Positions 9,101 through 20,050 of a stretch of 23,430 nt of DNA are shown in pieces. A model generated the notes under the pieces. The model was given only the letters and a program-made list of their open reading frames with translations. It was not told where the DNA came from and ran no database searches. The position numbers were made by a program, and so were the translations under genes. Numbering within the stretch: the stretch's first letter is position 1; every line of letters starts with the position of its first letter. The DNA is from Welwitschia mirabilis (Eukaryota; Gnetophyta; Gnetopsida; Welwitschiales): contig JBOZIK010000001.1 in NCBI GenBank assembly GCA_051453625.1, positions 35,064,528 to 35,087,957 of the forward strand. The letters are read 5' to 3'.

Positions 9101-9639
9101 TTAATTTTTTCTTTTATTTCTTATCCTTTTGATGCATAGTTTCCAATATGGTGTTTATGTTTTTAAGCTCTTAAATTAGAAACTCATAGATTTAATTTTT
9201 ACTACATATTTTAAAAGATATAATAAATTGTGCATTCTATGAGGTACAATTAGGCTTTTAAATTTAAACACATTTTCTTACACACTATAAGCCAAAACAT
9301 AGTGTTCTTTTAGGGTAAATAGATCAGTATGATGTGCTCTACATTTCTAGTGGATTAGATTTTGTTAATTTAAGAACTTTTATTTTTTTGCTTATGTGGG
9401 ATCCATCTAAAATACAATTTTTAACTTTATGCACATTTTACATTTTTCTACATATGACTAGGTAATACAAGATGCACTAACACTTTTAAGGAAGGAGCAA
9501 GACATATTTTCACAATTTTTACACATTTTTAAACCAATATTTGGGGTTATTTCAAGCATTTACATGATGTATTTTAGCTATATTCACTAGATTGTGCATG
9601 ACATATAGCATATTTATGATTTAGTAGGCCATGTGTACA
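9101..9639 (+). other. Element 1: 3' internal region without visible content
   Basis: AT-rich, T-biased sequence with no open frame, no recognised motif and no counterpart that I could find in element 2. It may be family sequence that element 2 has lost, or later inserted DNA. Confidence 0.4.
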
Positions 9640-10620
9640 TAGAGCTAAAAAGGTTAATGCTAAGGCAAAAGTTATTAAGTAGAGGTAGATCCACTAGGAT
9701 GCAGAACTAGTACATCCCCCACCTTGACATGCTAGATCTCTTACTATCCAGATAGCTACTATTTGTGTTGAGAGATACTCTAGGGATTTTATGAGCTGAT
9801 TAGCGCTAGAGGTAAATTAAAGGCTCATAGAATTATAGCTCCAATAGATCTTAGATGCATAGGGGTCATACTATGTATCTAAGGTTATGGAATTCTAGGA
9901 CACCATACATTTAGAGTGTCATCTTGATGCCTATGAACAATTAGTTATACATGATTATAGCCATTATTTGGGGCCATGAGATTATAGTTCTCCCAAAACT
10001 AATTATAACAGTGACATATCTTGGTGTATTAGGAGTATTCATATATATTCAACTATTGGGATGTAGGATTACCACACATACAATGAAACATTAGATATCC
10101 TAGTAGATTTAACATTAGATAGGTGGAGTATCTGATGACATAGTTAACTCCTGCCTATTAGATTTTACACAAAGGACTAATTCACAACATCAGTTTATAT
10201 TTTTATGATAATAATGCTATAGTATCCCACTTACAGATACTAGTAAAGTTTAGATAGGGTAATTAGATGGACTTACCCACATTTATATGGAGGAGACTTA
10301 GGTTCATGATAGAGGAATGATAGCTATAGACTTTGGGATATTCATTCCTTCTCATAGTCATGTTTATATGCTTTGATATACTAGAGCTTGTAGATGCATA
10401 GTGATTCACACATATATAGACTTTATCTCATTACCTACAGGACATAGGCATATAGGTACTAGGAAAGGCAAAGAGACCTTAGTTTTAAAGACCTGTAGTG
10501 GGTACTTTACTTAAGTAGATTTATGTTGTTCTAGCAAAGATCACTTAGAATATTAAAGGCATTATAGACCAAGGAATATCTACATTAGAGTATAGTATTT
10601 AGATGGTTGAGAAAAGGATT
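9640..10620 (+). pseudogene. Possible relic of an extra ORF downstream of integrase, unrecognised
   Basis: This stretch is visibly less AT-rich than its neighbours. One plus-strand frame gives a protein-like run from about 9925: DAYEQLVIHDYSHYLGP, SSPKTNYNSDISWCIRSIHI, then YNETLDILVDLTLDRWSI near 10086, with stops at sites that could have been Gln or Trp codons. Another frame reads SHTYIDFISLPTGHRHIGT near 10410. I do not recognise the family. Its place, sense strand, between integrase and the polypurine tract, is where Athila-type elements carry an envelope-like or other extra ORF, and this is the best guess. The alternatives are a captured host gene fragment or chance. Element 2 lacks the segment: its matching sequence jumps from the equivalent of about 8450 to that of about 10600. 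Confidence 0.4.
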
Positions 10621-11385
10621 TGGATGATTGAGAGAAAAGTACAATACAATAGAGAGTAGCTTGTAGATGTGTGATAGTGCATCTTATGGATAGATCAAAG
10701 TGTGATGGTGGATCTTCTAGAGACAGTCTAAGTATAGGAAGATAAAATGGCATAGACTATTATGACATTGATATATTACTGTTTCCCTATTAATCTTGAG
10801 CATTCTCCCTTTTCTTCTTCTATAGCTAAGCCTGCTATCCATTAGGATTTTATCATGACTTGATGAAGGGAGTGACTTCTTATTATTGTATTTTTCGTAT
10901 CTTCCATTCTATATATTATACTAAAACTTATGATATATATATCTTATTTTTTAGTATCAGCCTTTTGTATGTTTTTATTATTAGACTTCGTGCATACTTT
11001 TATATACCATTTTTAACACTTTATAATGAGGACTATTTGTATTATTCATAATTATCTTTTTTCTATTGTACATATCAGTGGGAGGGATACTGATTATCAT
11101 TATATTTAATGTCTATTTTTTTTGGAAATTTGTTTAACAGGTTTTTAATTTTTTAAGAATATTTTTTAAATATATCATTCCCTATATTATCCAACATCCA
11201 ATAGGATGATAGAGAAATGCACTACATAGGTGAAATGTTTAGTTCTCTATTTATTACTTTTTTGTCCTACATTCTGAGATTTCTAAAAATCGTTTTGAAT
11301 ATAATTCATAATTCCTTTAATACTTTATTAGATAATTTGACTAGTAATTACAGTTGTTCACTTAGTCTTATTAGGGACTGATAAG
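10621..11385 (+). mobile_element. Element 1: 3' internal region, last part before the LTR
   Basis: Non-coding but shared with element 2 (minus strand, about 13059-13824). Matching blocks are TTGAGCATT near 10796, the TGATGAAGGGAGTGA block near 10861, and the sequence 11091-11385. A purine-rich motif CAGTGGGAGGGA at 11076-11087 resembles a polypurine tract but lies 315 bp inside the inferred LTR border. The 63-codon frame at 10860-11051 has no counterpart as protein in element 2, so I do not call it a gene. Confidence 0.6.
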
Positions 11386-11401
11386 GCTAAGTGAAAGGCT
11401 A
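11386..11401 (+). promoter_or_regulatory. Element 1: polypurine tract, decayed
   Basis: GCTAAGTGAAAGGCTA lies directly before the LTR start TGTTG. The same site in element 2 is better preserved (GTGGGAGGGACTA on the minus strand, 13058-13042). It would prime plus-strand DNA synthesis. Confidence 0.65.
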
Positions 11402-12653
11402 TGTTGTACTATCAAATTATATGTATTTGATAGGGTATTTTAAGTAGTTTTGTAGGACATTAGATAGGTTTATGTTAAATTTTAATGATAATTTTTAGTT
11501 AAGACAAGTAACACAAAAACATGTAATCTTCATTACATTTTATAGCATTTAAAGTAATTTATAATATTTATTATTTAACATGAAAATCCTATAAACAAAG
11601 AGGCCAATGCAATACATGGAGAACTTTACAAGAGCCTATTGTCCACTTCATCATCCATTCAACTGTAGGATGATAAAAATACTTAAGCTAAGGAGAAAAT
11701 TAACTAGATTAATCTAGTGGCTGATGTGGAATAATTATGAGGTGGCATCATCTCCTACATCATCCAAATGACTAGTAGGATGAAACTTAAAATAAAATGC
11801 TTCATCAAGCTTAATCAAACTTTGGCCATTTATCTCACATTTTCTTGCATGGTTGTTAGGGTTTTTCATGTGCTAGTTAGTTTTTTATGATTTTAAAGTG
11901 TGTTTTATAATAAATACTTATTTTACCCTTGACTCCATTTTGTATGTTCATTTACAGTAGAAATTCTTATGATAGGAGATCGAGGGGTCAAAGATCTATT
12001 CATTTTTATTTCAAAGAAGTGTATTCTTAGTATTGGGCTATGTATTCTTCATTGAGCTGCTACTACTTTGTAATAAGGATATTGGTTTACTTTTAATCAA
12101 AACTCCTTGTTTCTTTCTATACCATTTATTTTGTGCATGTCTCTTATGATTTATGTTGATTCTAATTCCATGGTAGCTTCTTCAGTAATATAGATCATGA
12201 AGATAACCTTTGTTAAGATTGACATTATTAGTTTAGGTACATTGCATTTCATTTTTTAGATTAACTTTACATTGTTTTTACATTCTGTCCAATGTACCTA
12301 ATATTCTAGGTTGGTCTTGATCTAGTGATGACTTTTATTGATTGATCTAGATTACACAAGATCAATCTCTGTAATAGGTTAATTTGGTAATAAATTGAAA
12401 GTTACATTTAGTTTAAACTTGTATTTTATTTGCATAGTATATTTGAATTGTTATTTTATTCTATTTTAGGAATACATAGTATTTTATTTTTGAAATCAAT
12501 TCTCTTTTTTCTTGCCTATAACTTCAACAAGAATATGACATTTGGATTACTCCCATCTATATTAGTGTGTTATGTTATGCAAAATTTATATATATTTGTG
12601 ATTAATAGGATCTGCTTGAGAATGTAACATTTGCACAAATATACACCACAATA
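11402..12653 (+). repeat. Element 1: complete 3' LTR, 1252 bp
   Basis: The borders are inferred from termini. The start is TGTTGTACTATC just after the polypurine tract, and the end is CACCACAATA, equivalent to CACCGCAACA in element 3, so the intact family LTR has TGTTG and CAACA inverted ends. The first 388 bp match the truncated LTR of element 2 (13041-12654), the last 250 bp match 791-1043, and the middle matches 23086-23430. It holds ATCATCC/GGATGAT dyads near 11650-11674 and 11760-11783 and a TATATATA-like run near 12586. No gene lies inside; the 65-codon frame at 12430-12627 is within the LTR. Confidence 0.8.
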
Positions 12654-13041
12654 AGTTATCATCTTGCTAGTCATCTAGATGTTACAAGAGATGATGTTGC
12701 ATCATAAATGATTAACATTCACTACTAGATTAGTTCAATAAGTTTCCTACTTAACATAAGTTCTTTTGTCATCTATACTACTATTTGCATAATAAGATGG
12801 ATGGTGAGTTTTATAAAGATGTTTCTTATATCTAATTAGCCTCTTTAATTATAAGATTACTTATTCAAATAAGAAGTATTATAATTTGTCTTAAATGCTA
12901 TTAAATGTAATGCAAATTACATGTTTTTGTGATATTTTCCTTAGCTCTCAATTGTCATTAAAACTCAACATAAACCTATCTAGTGTTCTACAAAACTACT
13001 CAAAATACCCTAGTAAATATATACATATTGGTAGTGTAATA
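12654..13041 (-). repeat. Element 2: first 388 bp of its 3' LTR, cut by element 1
   Basis: On the minus strand the segment starts TATTACACTACCA (from 13041), equivalent to TGTTGTACTATCA at 11402. It aligns block by block with 11402 to about 11790, for example GGGTATTTTGAGTAGTTTTG. It stops exactly at the 3' end of element 1's LTR, and the remaining two thirds of the LTR do not follow. This is what an insertion of element 1 into this LTR would leave. A CATCTAGATG palindrome sits at 12672-12681. Confidence 0.75.
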
Positions 13042-13058
13042 TAGTCCCTCCCACTTAG
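13042..13058 (-). promoter_or_regulatory. Element 2: polypurine tract
   Basis: Minus-strand GGCTAAGTGGGAGGGAC-type sequence, ending next to the LTR start at 13041. It is less decayed than the equivalent tract of element 1 at 11386-11401. Confidence 0.7.
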
Positions 13059-13824
13059 CCTTGTCGATCCCTAACAAAACTAGATAAGCAACCATGGTTA
13101 TGAGTCAAATTGGTTAAAAATAAATCAACTAATGAACTATAAAATATACTCAAAAATCTTAGAATGCAAATCAAAACTATTAAAAATAGATAACTGAACA
13201 TTTCACTTATGCAGAATAAGTGGTTGTACTATATTCCCTATGGTCATCCTAATGATGGAGGGGATGATAGGCTTAAAAATTATTCTTAAAAATAGAAGCC
13301 TGTGAAAAATGTTTTAGAAATATAAATTTTAAAACTTAATAGAATTAATAGTTATTCACTTAAATATACAACATATCATGCAAAATAATTATGTACAACA
13401 TAAAAAAACATCATCATGAAATGTCTTAATAATATGTAAATGACATGTAACATATCTAAAAAAAATGATCATAAAATGATACTTAAAAAATAATGTATCT
13501 ATAAAAACATGAGTTTTTAATATAATCCATGGAGGTAAGATACATAATATAATCTAGTAGATCATTCCTTTCATCATGCCAAAATAAATTCTTAATGTGT
13601 AATAGGCTCATGTGTAGGTAAAGAAGATTGAAAATGCTCAATATCTATAGGGAGATAATGGTTAAGGGCTATCATAATGGAATGAGTAGTCTCATCTCCT
13701 TATGCTTTGACTACCTTTGGGATGTCAACTGTTACATCATGCTTAATATGTAATATATAATGGAATATATTACTCAGTTGCTTCTCAATGTGCTAAACTC
13801 TTCTTTCAATTATGGATGTACTTT
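13059..13824 (-). mobile_element. Element 2: 3' internal region next to the LTR
   Basis: Non-coding. The minus strand aligns with element 1 from about 10620 to 11385, sharing TTGAGCATT, the GATGAAAGGAATGA block and the sequence upstream of the polypurine tract. A-rich runs occur at 13400-13500. No gene seen. Confidence 0.6.
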
Positions 13825-15381
13825 GATAATCATGAAAATGTGTAGAACTCCAAAAGATTCAAAGGATCAACATGAAAAATCATAAAGAACATCATCTAGT
13901 CAAAATGTTAATAGAAAGTTAGGTTTTATTAATAAAATAATATGAGTGAAAATGAAAGTAATAATATGGAAACTACTAAATGATAAGGTCCTAAAAATGA
14001 TGATAAAAAAGTAAAAAAATGATATTAAAGTAATAAACCAAATAACCAAAGATAAATATGGTAAAAATGGATAGCTAGAAACATGAAGAAGATAGCATAC
14101 CTATCCTAAATTATAACCTAGCAAACCCTCTTAGAAGACATTATAAATCTACTTAAATAAAGATGCATGAAAAAATGTATCAACTCCATAAATTTCCTCT
14201 CAATAAGGTAGTGATTATAATAATAGCAAAGACTAAGTACTCTAAATAATAAATGATAAGACCAAAAGTTGCTTAAAAATAAACTCAATTGCTTACACAC
14301 CAAAATAAACATGAATTCTTAAAAGTGAAATGATCATATGGGAATACTAAGAGTGTAGAAAATAAATAATTCCTTTAACGATACTAGGAGAATCACTCAT
14401 TCTATAGTCTTAAATTTTTATTGCTACTTTCCATGATGAAGGAAGTGCAGTCATAGTTAAAGACGTAAGAACTCATGAAGCATGGCCAACTGATCCCCTA
14501 GTAGAATTCCCATAGTTACCAATACTACCAAAGGTTCTTCTTAAAAAAATTTACCCTAGTATAGTAAGAAATTATGATAACCATGTATTTTAGCATAGAT
14601 ACAATTATGGTTATTATTCTCTCTTTTTTTCTTTCCACAAATAACTTCCACATAATCACACACTTAAAAAGATGAAGGTAAAAAAGTGAAATGAAAAATA
14701 AAAAAGAACATACATAAATAACCAAAGATCTCAAATCATTGAAGAAACATAAGAACCAAGGCATCTTCCTTCAAAGTAAAGTTTATAAATTTGTAAATGT
14801 CTTAAGATTATGTGAATTTAATCTTATTATTGTAAAGTACCCAAGTACAAATACTAATCATAGAAACTTCAGAAAACAAAGACATAAGTCAAGTTAAAGA
14901 TGATAAAATTACATTATATAATTCATCAAATAAATAGGCTAAGAAAGAATTTAGACAATGGTAGGGAGGATGCCATCCTCATTGAGAGGAACCTCTAAGA
15001 CAATTGCTTTGATCATGTTTAATATTGCATCAAATTTTTTTTATTTATATATTTTTAACCTTTATTCATTTACTTTTTGAATCTTCTCAGTATCTAAGTA
15101 GAAAATCTTAATGAAGCCATTAGAATGTACTTTCTCTATAAGATAAAGACTTAACCATTTAAAAGTTAACTTGCTATGTAAAAGATTCACTTTAGTGTTA
15201 TATATGAAACAACAAGTTGACCAAGTTTAAACTTTTTATAAAGTAAATTTCTATCATATTTGAACCTACCTTAGGCTTTGTAAATCAGTTCATGATGTAT
15301 GGTATGTGTATATTTTCTATCTAAGTAATTAATTTAGGCTAATCTATTTTTAAGATTTTCATGAACATCTATAAGATTAAG
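13825..15381 (-). repeat. Element 2: tandem duplication, left copy
   Basis: This segment repeats at 15769-17321 in the same orientation with a constant offset of about 1942-1944 bases. Shared markers are CATCATCTAGTCAAAATG (13890 and 15832), the GAAGATAGCATA block, and TAGAATGTACTTTCTCT (15121 and 17064). It contains the end of integrase and the 3' non-coding region. The copies differ at many sites, so the duplication is old. The open frames at 14118-14312 and 14525-14764 lie in the non-coding part and have no protein match in the other copy. Confidence 0.8.
15050..15381 (-). pseudogene. int: Element 2: extra, truncated integrase C-terminus
   Basis: Read on the minus strand from 15381: LNLIDVHENLKNRLA, then GRFKYDRNLLYKKFKLGQLV. 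This matches element 1 (LVDFYENFKHRL, then FKHDRKLLHKKFKPSQLV) and the main integrase end of element 2 at about 17321-17000. It has no catalytic core before it and exists only because of the tandem duplication. Stops interrupt it. Confidence 0.75.
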
Positions 15382-15768
15382 AATGAAGAAAAAATGTGGA
15401 AAAAGAATTTCAGCTATACTTTTATCATATTATCCTCCAGTCGCATTATCTGAATAATAGCCCTAGGATGACTATAAAAAAATCATAGACTATTACCCAT
15501 ATTATTATCTAAATGATTAGGTAAATGATAAGACTTTCAAAAGTCTTAAAAAAATGAAAATATTAGCTAAATAAGTTAGGCTCAGATATCAGCATAAAAG
15601 TATTAGAATTTATCAAAAAACCTAAAATATTGAAAATGATGAAGAAACAGAATGAATAAGGATCTGAATAAGGAAAACATTAAAGAATTAAAAGATAAGA
15701 TAATGAAAATACACTCATTAGGACGAATAATGACAAATAAAACTAAACAAATGCACTTGAACTAAAAA
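15382..15768 (-). mobile_element. Element 2: 3' internal segment between the duplicated copies
   Basis: The minus strand aligns with element 1 at about 8390-8950, including the TATCTGAGCCTAACTT block (about 15590). It continues the 3' region of the right-hand copy. The left copy lacks it. No gene seen. Confidence 0.6.
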
Positions 15769-17321
15769 ATAATCATAAAAATATGTAGGATTTAAAAGAT
15801 TTAAAGGAATAGCATGAGAAATCATAAAGAACATCATCTAGTCAAAATGTTAATAGAAAGTTAGATTTTTTGATAGAATAATATGAGTGAAAATAAAAAT
15901 AACAACAAGGAAACTACTAAATAATAAGATCCTAAAAATGATGATAAAAAGTACAAAAATGACTTTAAAATAACAAACCAGGTAACCAAAAATAAATAGA
16001 ATAAAAACAAATAACTAGAAACATGAAGAAGATAGCATATCTACCCTAAATTATAACCTAGCAAACCCTCTTAGAAGACATCATAAATATACTTAATTAA
16101 AGATGCATAATAAAATGTATCAAATCCATAAAATTCCTCTCAATAAGGTAGTGATTATGATGATACCAAATACTAATTACTCAAAATAATGAATGATAAG
16201 ACTAAAGGATACTTAGAAATGAACTCACTTGCTCACACCCCAAAACACATATGAACTCTTAAAAGTGAAATGATCATGTGGGAATACTAAGAGTTTAGGA
16301 AATAAGTAACTCCTTTAATTATGTTAAGAGCATCACTAATCCCACAGCCTTAAAGTTTTATTACTGCTTTCTATGATGAGGGGAGTGCAATCATAGTCAA
16401 AGAAGTAACGATCCATGAAGCATGTCCAAATGATTCCCTAGAATTTTCATAGTTAAAAATACAAATAAAGATTATTATTATAAACATTTACCCTAAGGTA
16501 CTAAAAAATTATGATAACCATGTATTTTATCATAGATATAATAAATCATGGTCATCATTCTCTCTTATTTTTTTCTTCCACAAATGACTTTCACATAATC
16601 ACATACTCAAAAAGATGAAGGTGAAGAATTAAGATGAAAAACAAAAAAAGAACAAATATAAAAAACCAAAGATCTCACATCATTGAGAAAAAAATAATAA
16701 CGAAGGCATCTTCCTTCAAAATGAAGTTCATAAATATGTGAATGTCATAGGATTATGTGAATCTAGTTTTATCACTATAAAATGACTAAGTACAAATACT
16801 AGTCATAGAAACTTCATAAAGTAAATACATAAGTCAAGTTAAAGATAATCAAGTAATATCATAACATCTATCAAAGGAATAGGCTAAGAGAATTTAGACA
16901 ATGGTAGGAAAGAAGTCCTCCTTATTGAGAATAACCTCTAAGATAATTGCTTCTATCATGTTCAAGGTTACATCAAAAGGTTTTTTCTATATATTTTTAA
17001 CCTTTGTTTATTAAACTTTCTAAATCTTCTTAATGTCTAAGTAAAAACTATCAATGAAACCATTAGAATGTACTTTCTCTATATAATAAGGACCTAACCA
17101 TTTAGAGGTCAACTTCTTATGTAAAATATGCACTCTAGTATTATATAAAAGAATAAGTTAACCAGGTTCAAACTTTTTATAAAGTAACTTTTTGTCATGT
17201 TTGAACTTAGCTTGGCTTTATGAATGAGTTCATTATGTATGATACATGTACATTTGTCATCTAAGTAATTAAGTTAGGCTAATCTATTTTTAAGATTTTA
17301 ATAAAGATCTGTAGGATTAAG
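15769..17321 (-). repeat. Element 2: tandem duplication, right copy
   Basis: This is the copy continuous with the main integrase of element 2. It holds the integrase C-terminus (about 17321-17000) and the 3' non-coding region matching 7231-8450 of element 1. See the left copy at 13825-15381 for the shared markers. Confidence 0.8.
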
Positions 17322-18140
17322 TTTATGAGAAGAATGATAAGAGTTATAACAAACATTAATTGATAAAATACAAACTTTTTCATGCACAAATTCATAAGGT
17401 GAAAAACCAAGAAAATTATGCTATGTAGTATGATAAGCCCAAAGAACATTGCTATGTCTAGAAGCCCAACATTTCTTATTAATGGAGATAAGTTTTTAAA
17501 GAATTTTCTTTATTTCTCTATTTGCATTTTTAGCTTAATCATTGGTTTGTAGATGATAAGCACAAGATACTCTATGTTTAATTCCAATAGAAAAAAGAAG
17601 TCTTATAAAAATATGAATCATAAAATAACTTATTTAATCACTAATAATAATTCTAGAAAAACTAAAACATTGAAAAATATAAGTTATAACAAAATTGCAA
17701 ATAGTTTGAACATCATTTGTAAAATTATAAATAGATTTAATTAATTTAATAGCATAATCAATAGCCACTAAAATGTAATACTTATTATTAGACGGTGTTT
17801 TAATAGCACTTATAAATTTAACTCTATAAGAATCAAAAGGTTCACATTCAAAAATAGGTTTAAGAATCATATCATAAGAATGAATAAGGCTATCATAACA
17901 TTGATAAGCATCATACCTTCTGGAAAAAGCAAAATAGTCTTAAAAAAGCCTAGATCAATATAAATCATAGTAAAATATTTTAATTATTATTTTTTATTTA
18001 CTAAAATAACCTCCACAAATTCCACCATGGAAAAGATAAAGGATGTCTATTTTTTCTCATTTAGACATGCATTTTATCATGATTTAATCTTTGCACCTAA
18101 GGTAAAGTAATGACTCTATCCATGCATAATCACCAATTCT
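17000..18140 (-). pseudogene. int: Element 2: integrase relic
   Basis: Minus-strand integrase, decayed. The zinc region survives only as YDAYQCYDSLIHSYDM (about 17920-17870), with Cys residues lost. The open stretch 17870-17634 gives MILKPIFECEPFDSY, then VKFISA where the first catalytic Asp is Lys, NNKYYILVAIDYAIK, and IIISD with the second Asp kept. Further on is AYHLQTND, with the first Gln codon intact, and AKNANRE, with Glu replaced by Lys (about 17555-17510). The C-terminus has KPTDLY- and LVNLF-like pieces in shifted frames down to about 17000. Compared with element 1 the lost residues differ in part, showing independent decay. The plus-strand frame 17553-17744 is a shadow. Confidence 0.8.
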
Positions 18141-18840
18141 ATGAAGAAAATATTTTTTTTATTATGACTTTAATGTTATGGTGTTTTCATGATAATAGGA
18201 TAATTAACTATATTAGAAAATCAAGGAGAAGGATGAGTAAAAGATATGAGAAAATGTTATTCATCTAGAAAAGAATAATCAATTATAAGATCATCAAGAG
18301 AATAAGAAAGACATGACAAATGATCTATTACATTTTTTATGTATTCTTGCTTTATTAATAATGGTAAGATTAAATTCTTGCATAAGAAGGATCTATCTAA
18401 TGAGTCTAGCAATAGAATCTTTCTTGGTTATGAGGTATCTAATAGCTATATGATTGCTATAAATATTTGTATAAAAGCTTCAGAGATAGTATCTAAGATT
18501 ATCGAGGTAAAATAATATGGATAATATTTATTTCTTAGTGGTCATATAATTATATTGAGCTTTAGATAAAGTTTTGCTATGATAAAATAGAATTTTAAAA
18601 TCGTTTTCATATTTTTATCCAAGAGGCCTATCCACAATAATATTGCTAGCATCACATATTAATTTAAAATCTTTATTCAAATTAGGTCCTATTACAATAG
18701 GTGTAAAAGAGATTTTTTCTTTAAGTATTTTAAAAGCAAGTTGACAAGATTTATTTCATTTAAATTTTACTTCTTTTTCAAGTAATGAGTGAAGGGTTTA
18801 TAAATTTTAGGATAATCTTGAATAAAACAATGATAAAAAC
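18141..18840 (-). pseudogene. rh: Element 2: RNase H relic and linker
   Basis: The minus strand carries ICDASNII (about 18660-18637), where the first RNase H Asp is kept, unlike element 1. Later come AFIQIF- and RSFLCKNL-like pieces, and VIDHLSCLSYSLDDLI then YSFLDE followed by a stop and HFLIS (about 18330-18220), the DEQLFAIS-type linker. Several stops and frameshifts interrupt the domain. Confidence 0.75.
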
Positions 18841-20050
18841 TAGAATGACTAAGGAAAGACCAAACTTGTTTTACATTAGTTGGACGAGTTAGGTTTTTAA
18901 TGATACTTAATTTTTTAGGATCCATTCTAATTTCTTTGTTCGAGATGTAATAACCTAAGACAATTCCATTATCAACTAGAGAAAAAAAAAACTCTTCTTC
19001 TAACTCAAATGTAGACCACTCTCAATACATCTATCAAGGAATTTCTCTAATCTTTCTAAGATTTGTTAAACATTTTCACCAAAGATTGATAATTTATCCA
19101 TAAAAATTTTAATTGAATCCTCTAAAATGTTAGAAAAGATGCCCATAATTGCACATTAAAAAGTACTAAGGGCATTAAAAATCCCAAAAGATATGCATCT
19201 AAAGGCAAATATTTTAAAAGGGGANNNNNNNNNNNNNNNNNNNNNNNNNNNNNNNNNNNNNNNNNNNNNNNNNNNNNNNNNNNNNNNNNNNNNNNNNNNN
19301 NNNNNNNNNNNNNNNNNNNNNNNNAAAGTCAAATATTTTAAAAGGGGAAGTAAAAGTTCTTTTTATATAATCCTTACTAACTATGTAGACCTAATTGTAA
19401 CCACTATAATCATCAAAAAATTAGTAAAAGGCATATTCTTAGATTCTATCAAGTATTTGGTCAAAAAAAAGGTAAAGGATAATGGTATTTTTTTGTTACT
19501 TCATCTATCTTTCTAAAATTAATACACATTATTCACTTTACATCTTTCTTAAGTACTACTATCAAAGGGTTAATCCACTCACTATTAGATATGGAATAAT
19601 GATTTCATCTTTTATGACTTGTTTAAGGGCTATATTTAGTCTACATTGGGGTTTCCTAAAAGGTTTTGCATTATCCTTAAGGTAGATTTTATGTTGAATA
19701 ATAGATATAGGAATGGATTTTAAATCTTTGTGGGTCTAAGTAAATGCATTAAGTTTAGAATTCAAAAGTGAGATTAAAATTTATTCTTGTTAAGAAAAAA
19801 GACTATCATTTATTATTAAAGCTTTATTTTATTATCACATAGAAAAATATATTCCATTCTATGGGATAAAGGTTTCAAACTTGAATTCAAATTTTTAGTT
19901 TCTATTAATTTTTTCTTAGAGTTCATTGTCATCTCTAATCATTGTCTAAACAACAAGGGTGGATGACCTCCCTGAAAATATGGAATCTTAGTTATTTTTA
20001 GATTTTTGACTTTTTCATAGATTAGAATTTTAATTTCTCCATTCCCATAA
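18841..20050 (-). pseudogene. rt: Element 2: reverse transcriptase relic
   Basis: Minus-strand RT. A pre-RT piece (SSLKPLSHRMEYIF) lies near 19880-19840. SNSEWINPLIVVLKKDVK is near 19590-19540, then YHYPLPFFDQILDRI (about 19490-19440), a YSGYN box followed by a stop, and RTFTSPF at gap 4. Beyond the gap come IMGIFSNILEDSIKIFMDKL (about 19148-19090), where the catalytic F-M-D-D box reads FMDK (19104-19093). NGIVLGYYISNKEIRMDPKK and VKQVWSFLSHSSFYHCFIQD follow (to about 18800). One catalytic Asp remains, so the enzyme is dead. The two short plus-strand frames around 19193-19685 are antisense shadows, one running through Ns. Confidence 0.8.
19225..19324. other. Assembly gap 4 (100 N) with duplicated flanks
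   Basis: The 24 bases at 19201-19224 recur at 19325-19348 with one difference. As in gap 2, this suggests overlapping contig ends that were not merged, again inside the RT domain. Confidence 0.85.

Noticed and set aside
10860-11051. 63-codon plus-strand open frame with hydrophobic composition, possible small membrane protein
   Set aside because: AT-rich sequence gives Ile/Tyr/Phe-rich frames by chance; the aligned stretch in element 2 does not keep the frame.
12430-12627. 65-codon plus-strand open frame
   Set aside because: It lies entirely inside the 3' LTR, and the matching LTR ends do not keep it open.
14118-14764. Two minus-strand open frames of 64 and 79 codons
   Set aside because: They are in the 3' non-coding part of the duplicated segment; the other copy (about 16060-16710) does not preserve them.
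13825-17321. The two repeated segments considered as a pair of LTRs
   Set aside because: They contain integrase C-terminal coding sequence, lack TG...CA ends and primer or polypurine sites, and are unlike the identified LTRs.
19193-19685. Two plus-strand frames of 107 and 67 codons
   Set aside because: The first runs through 100 Ns and both are antisense to the RT relic of element 2.
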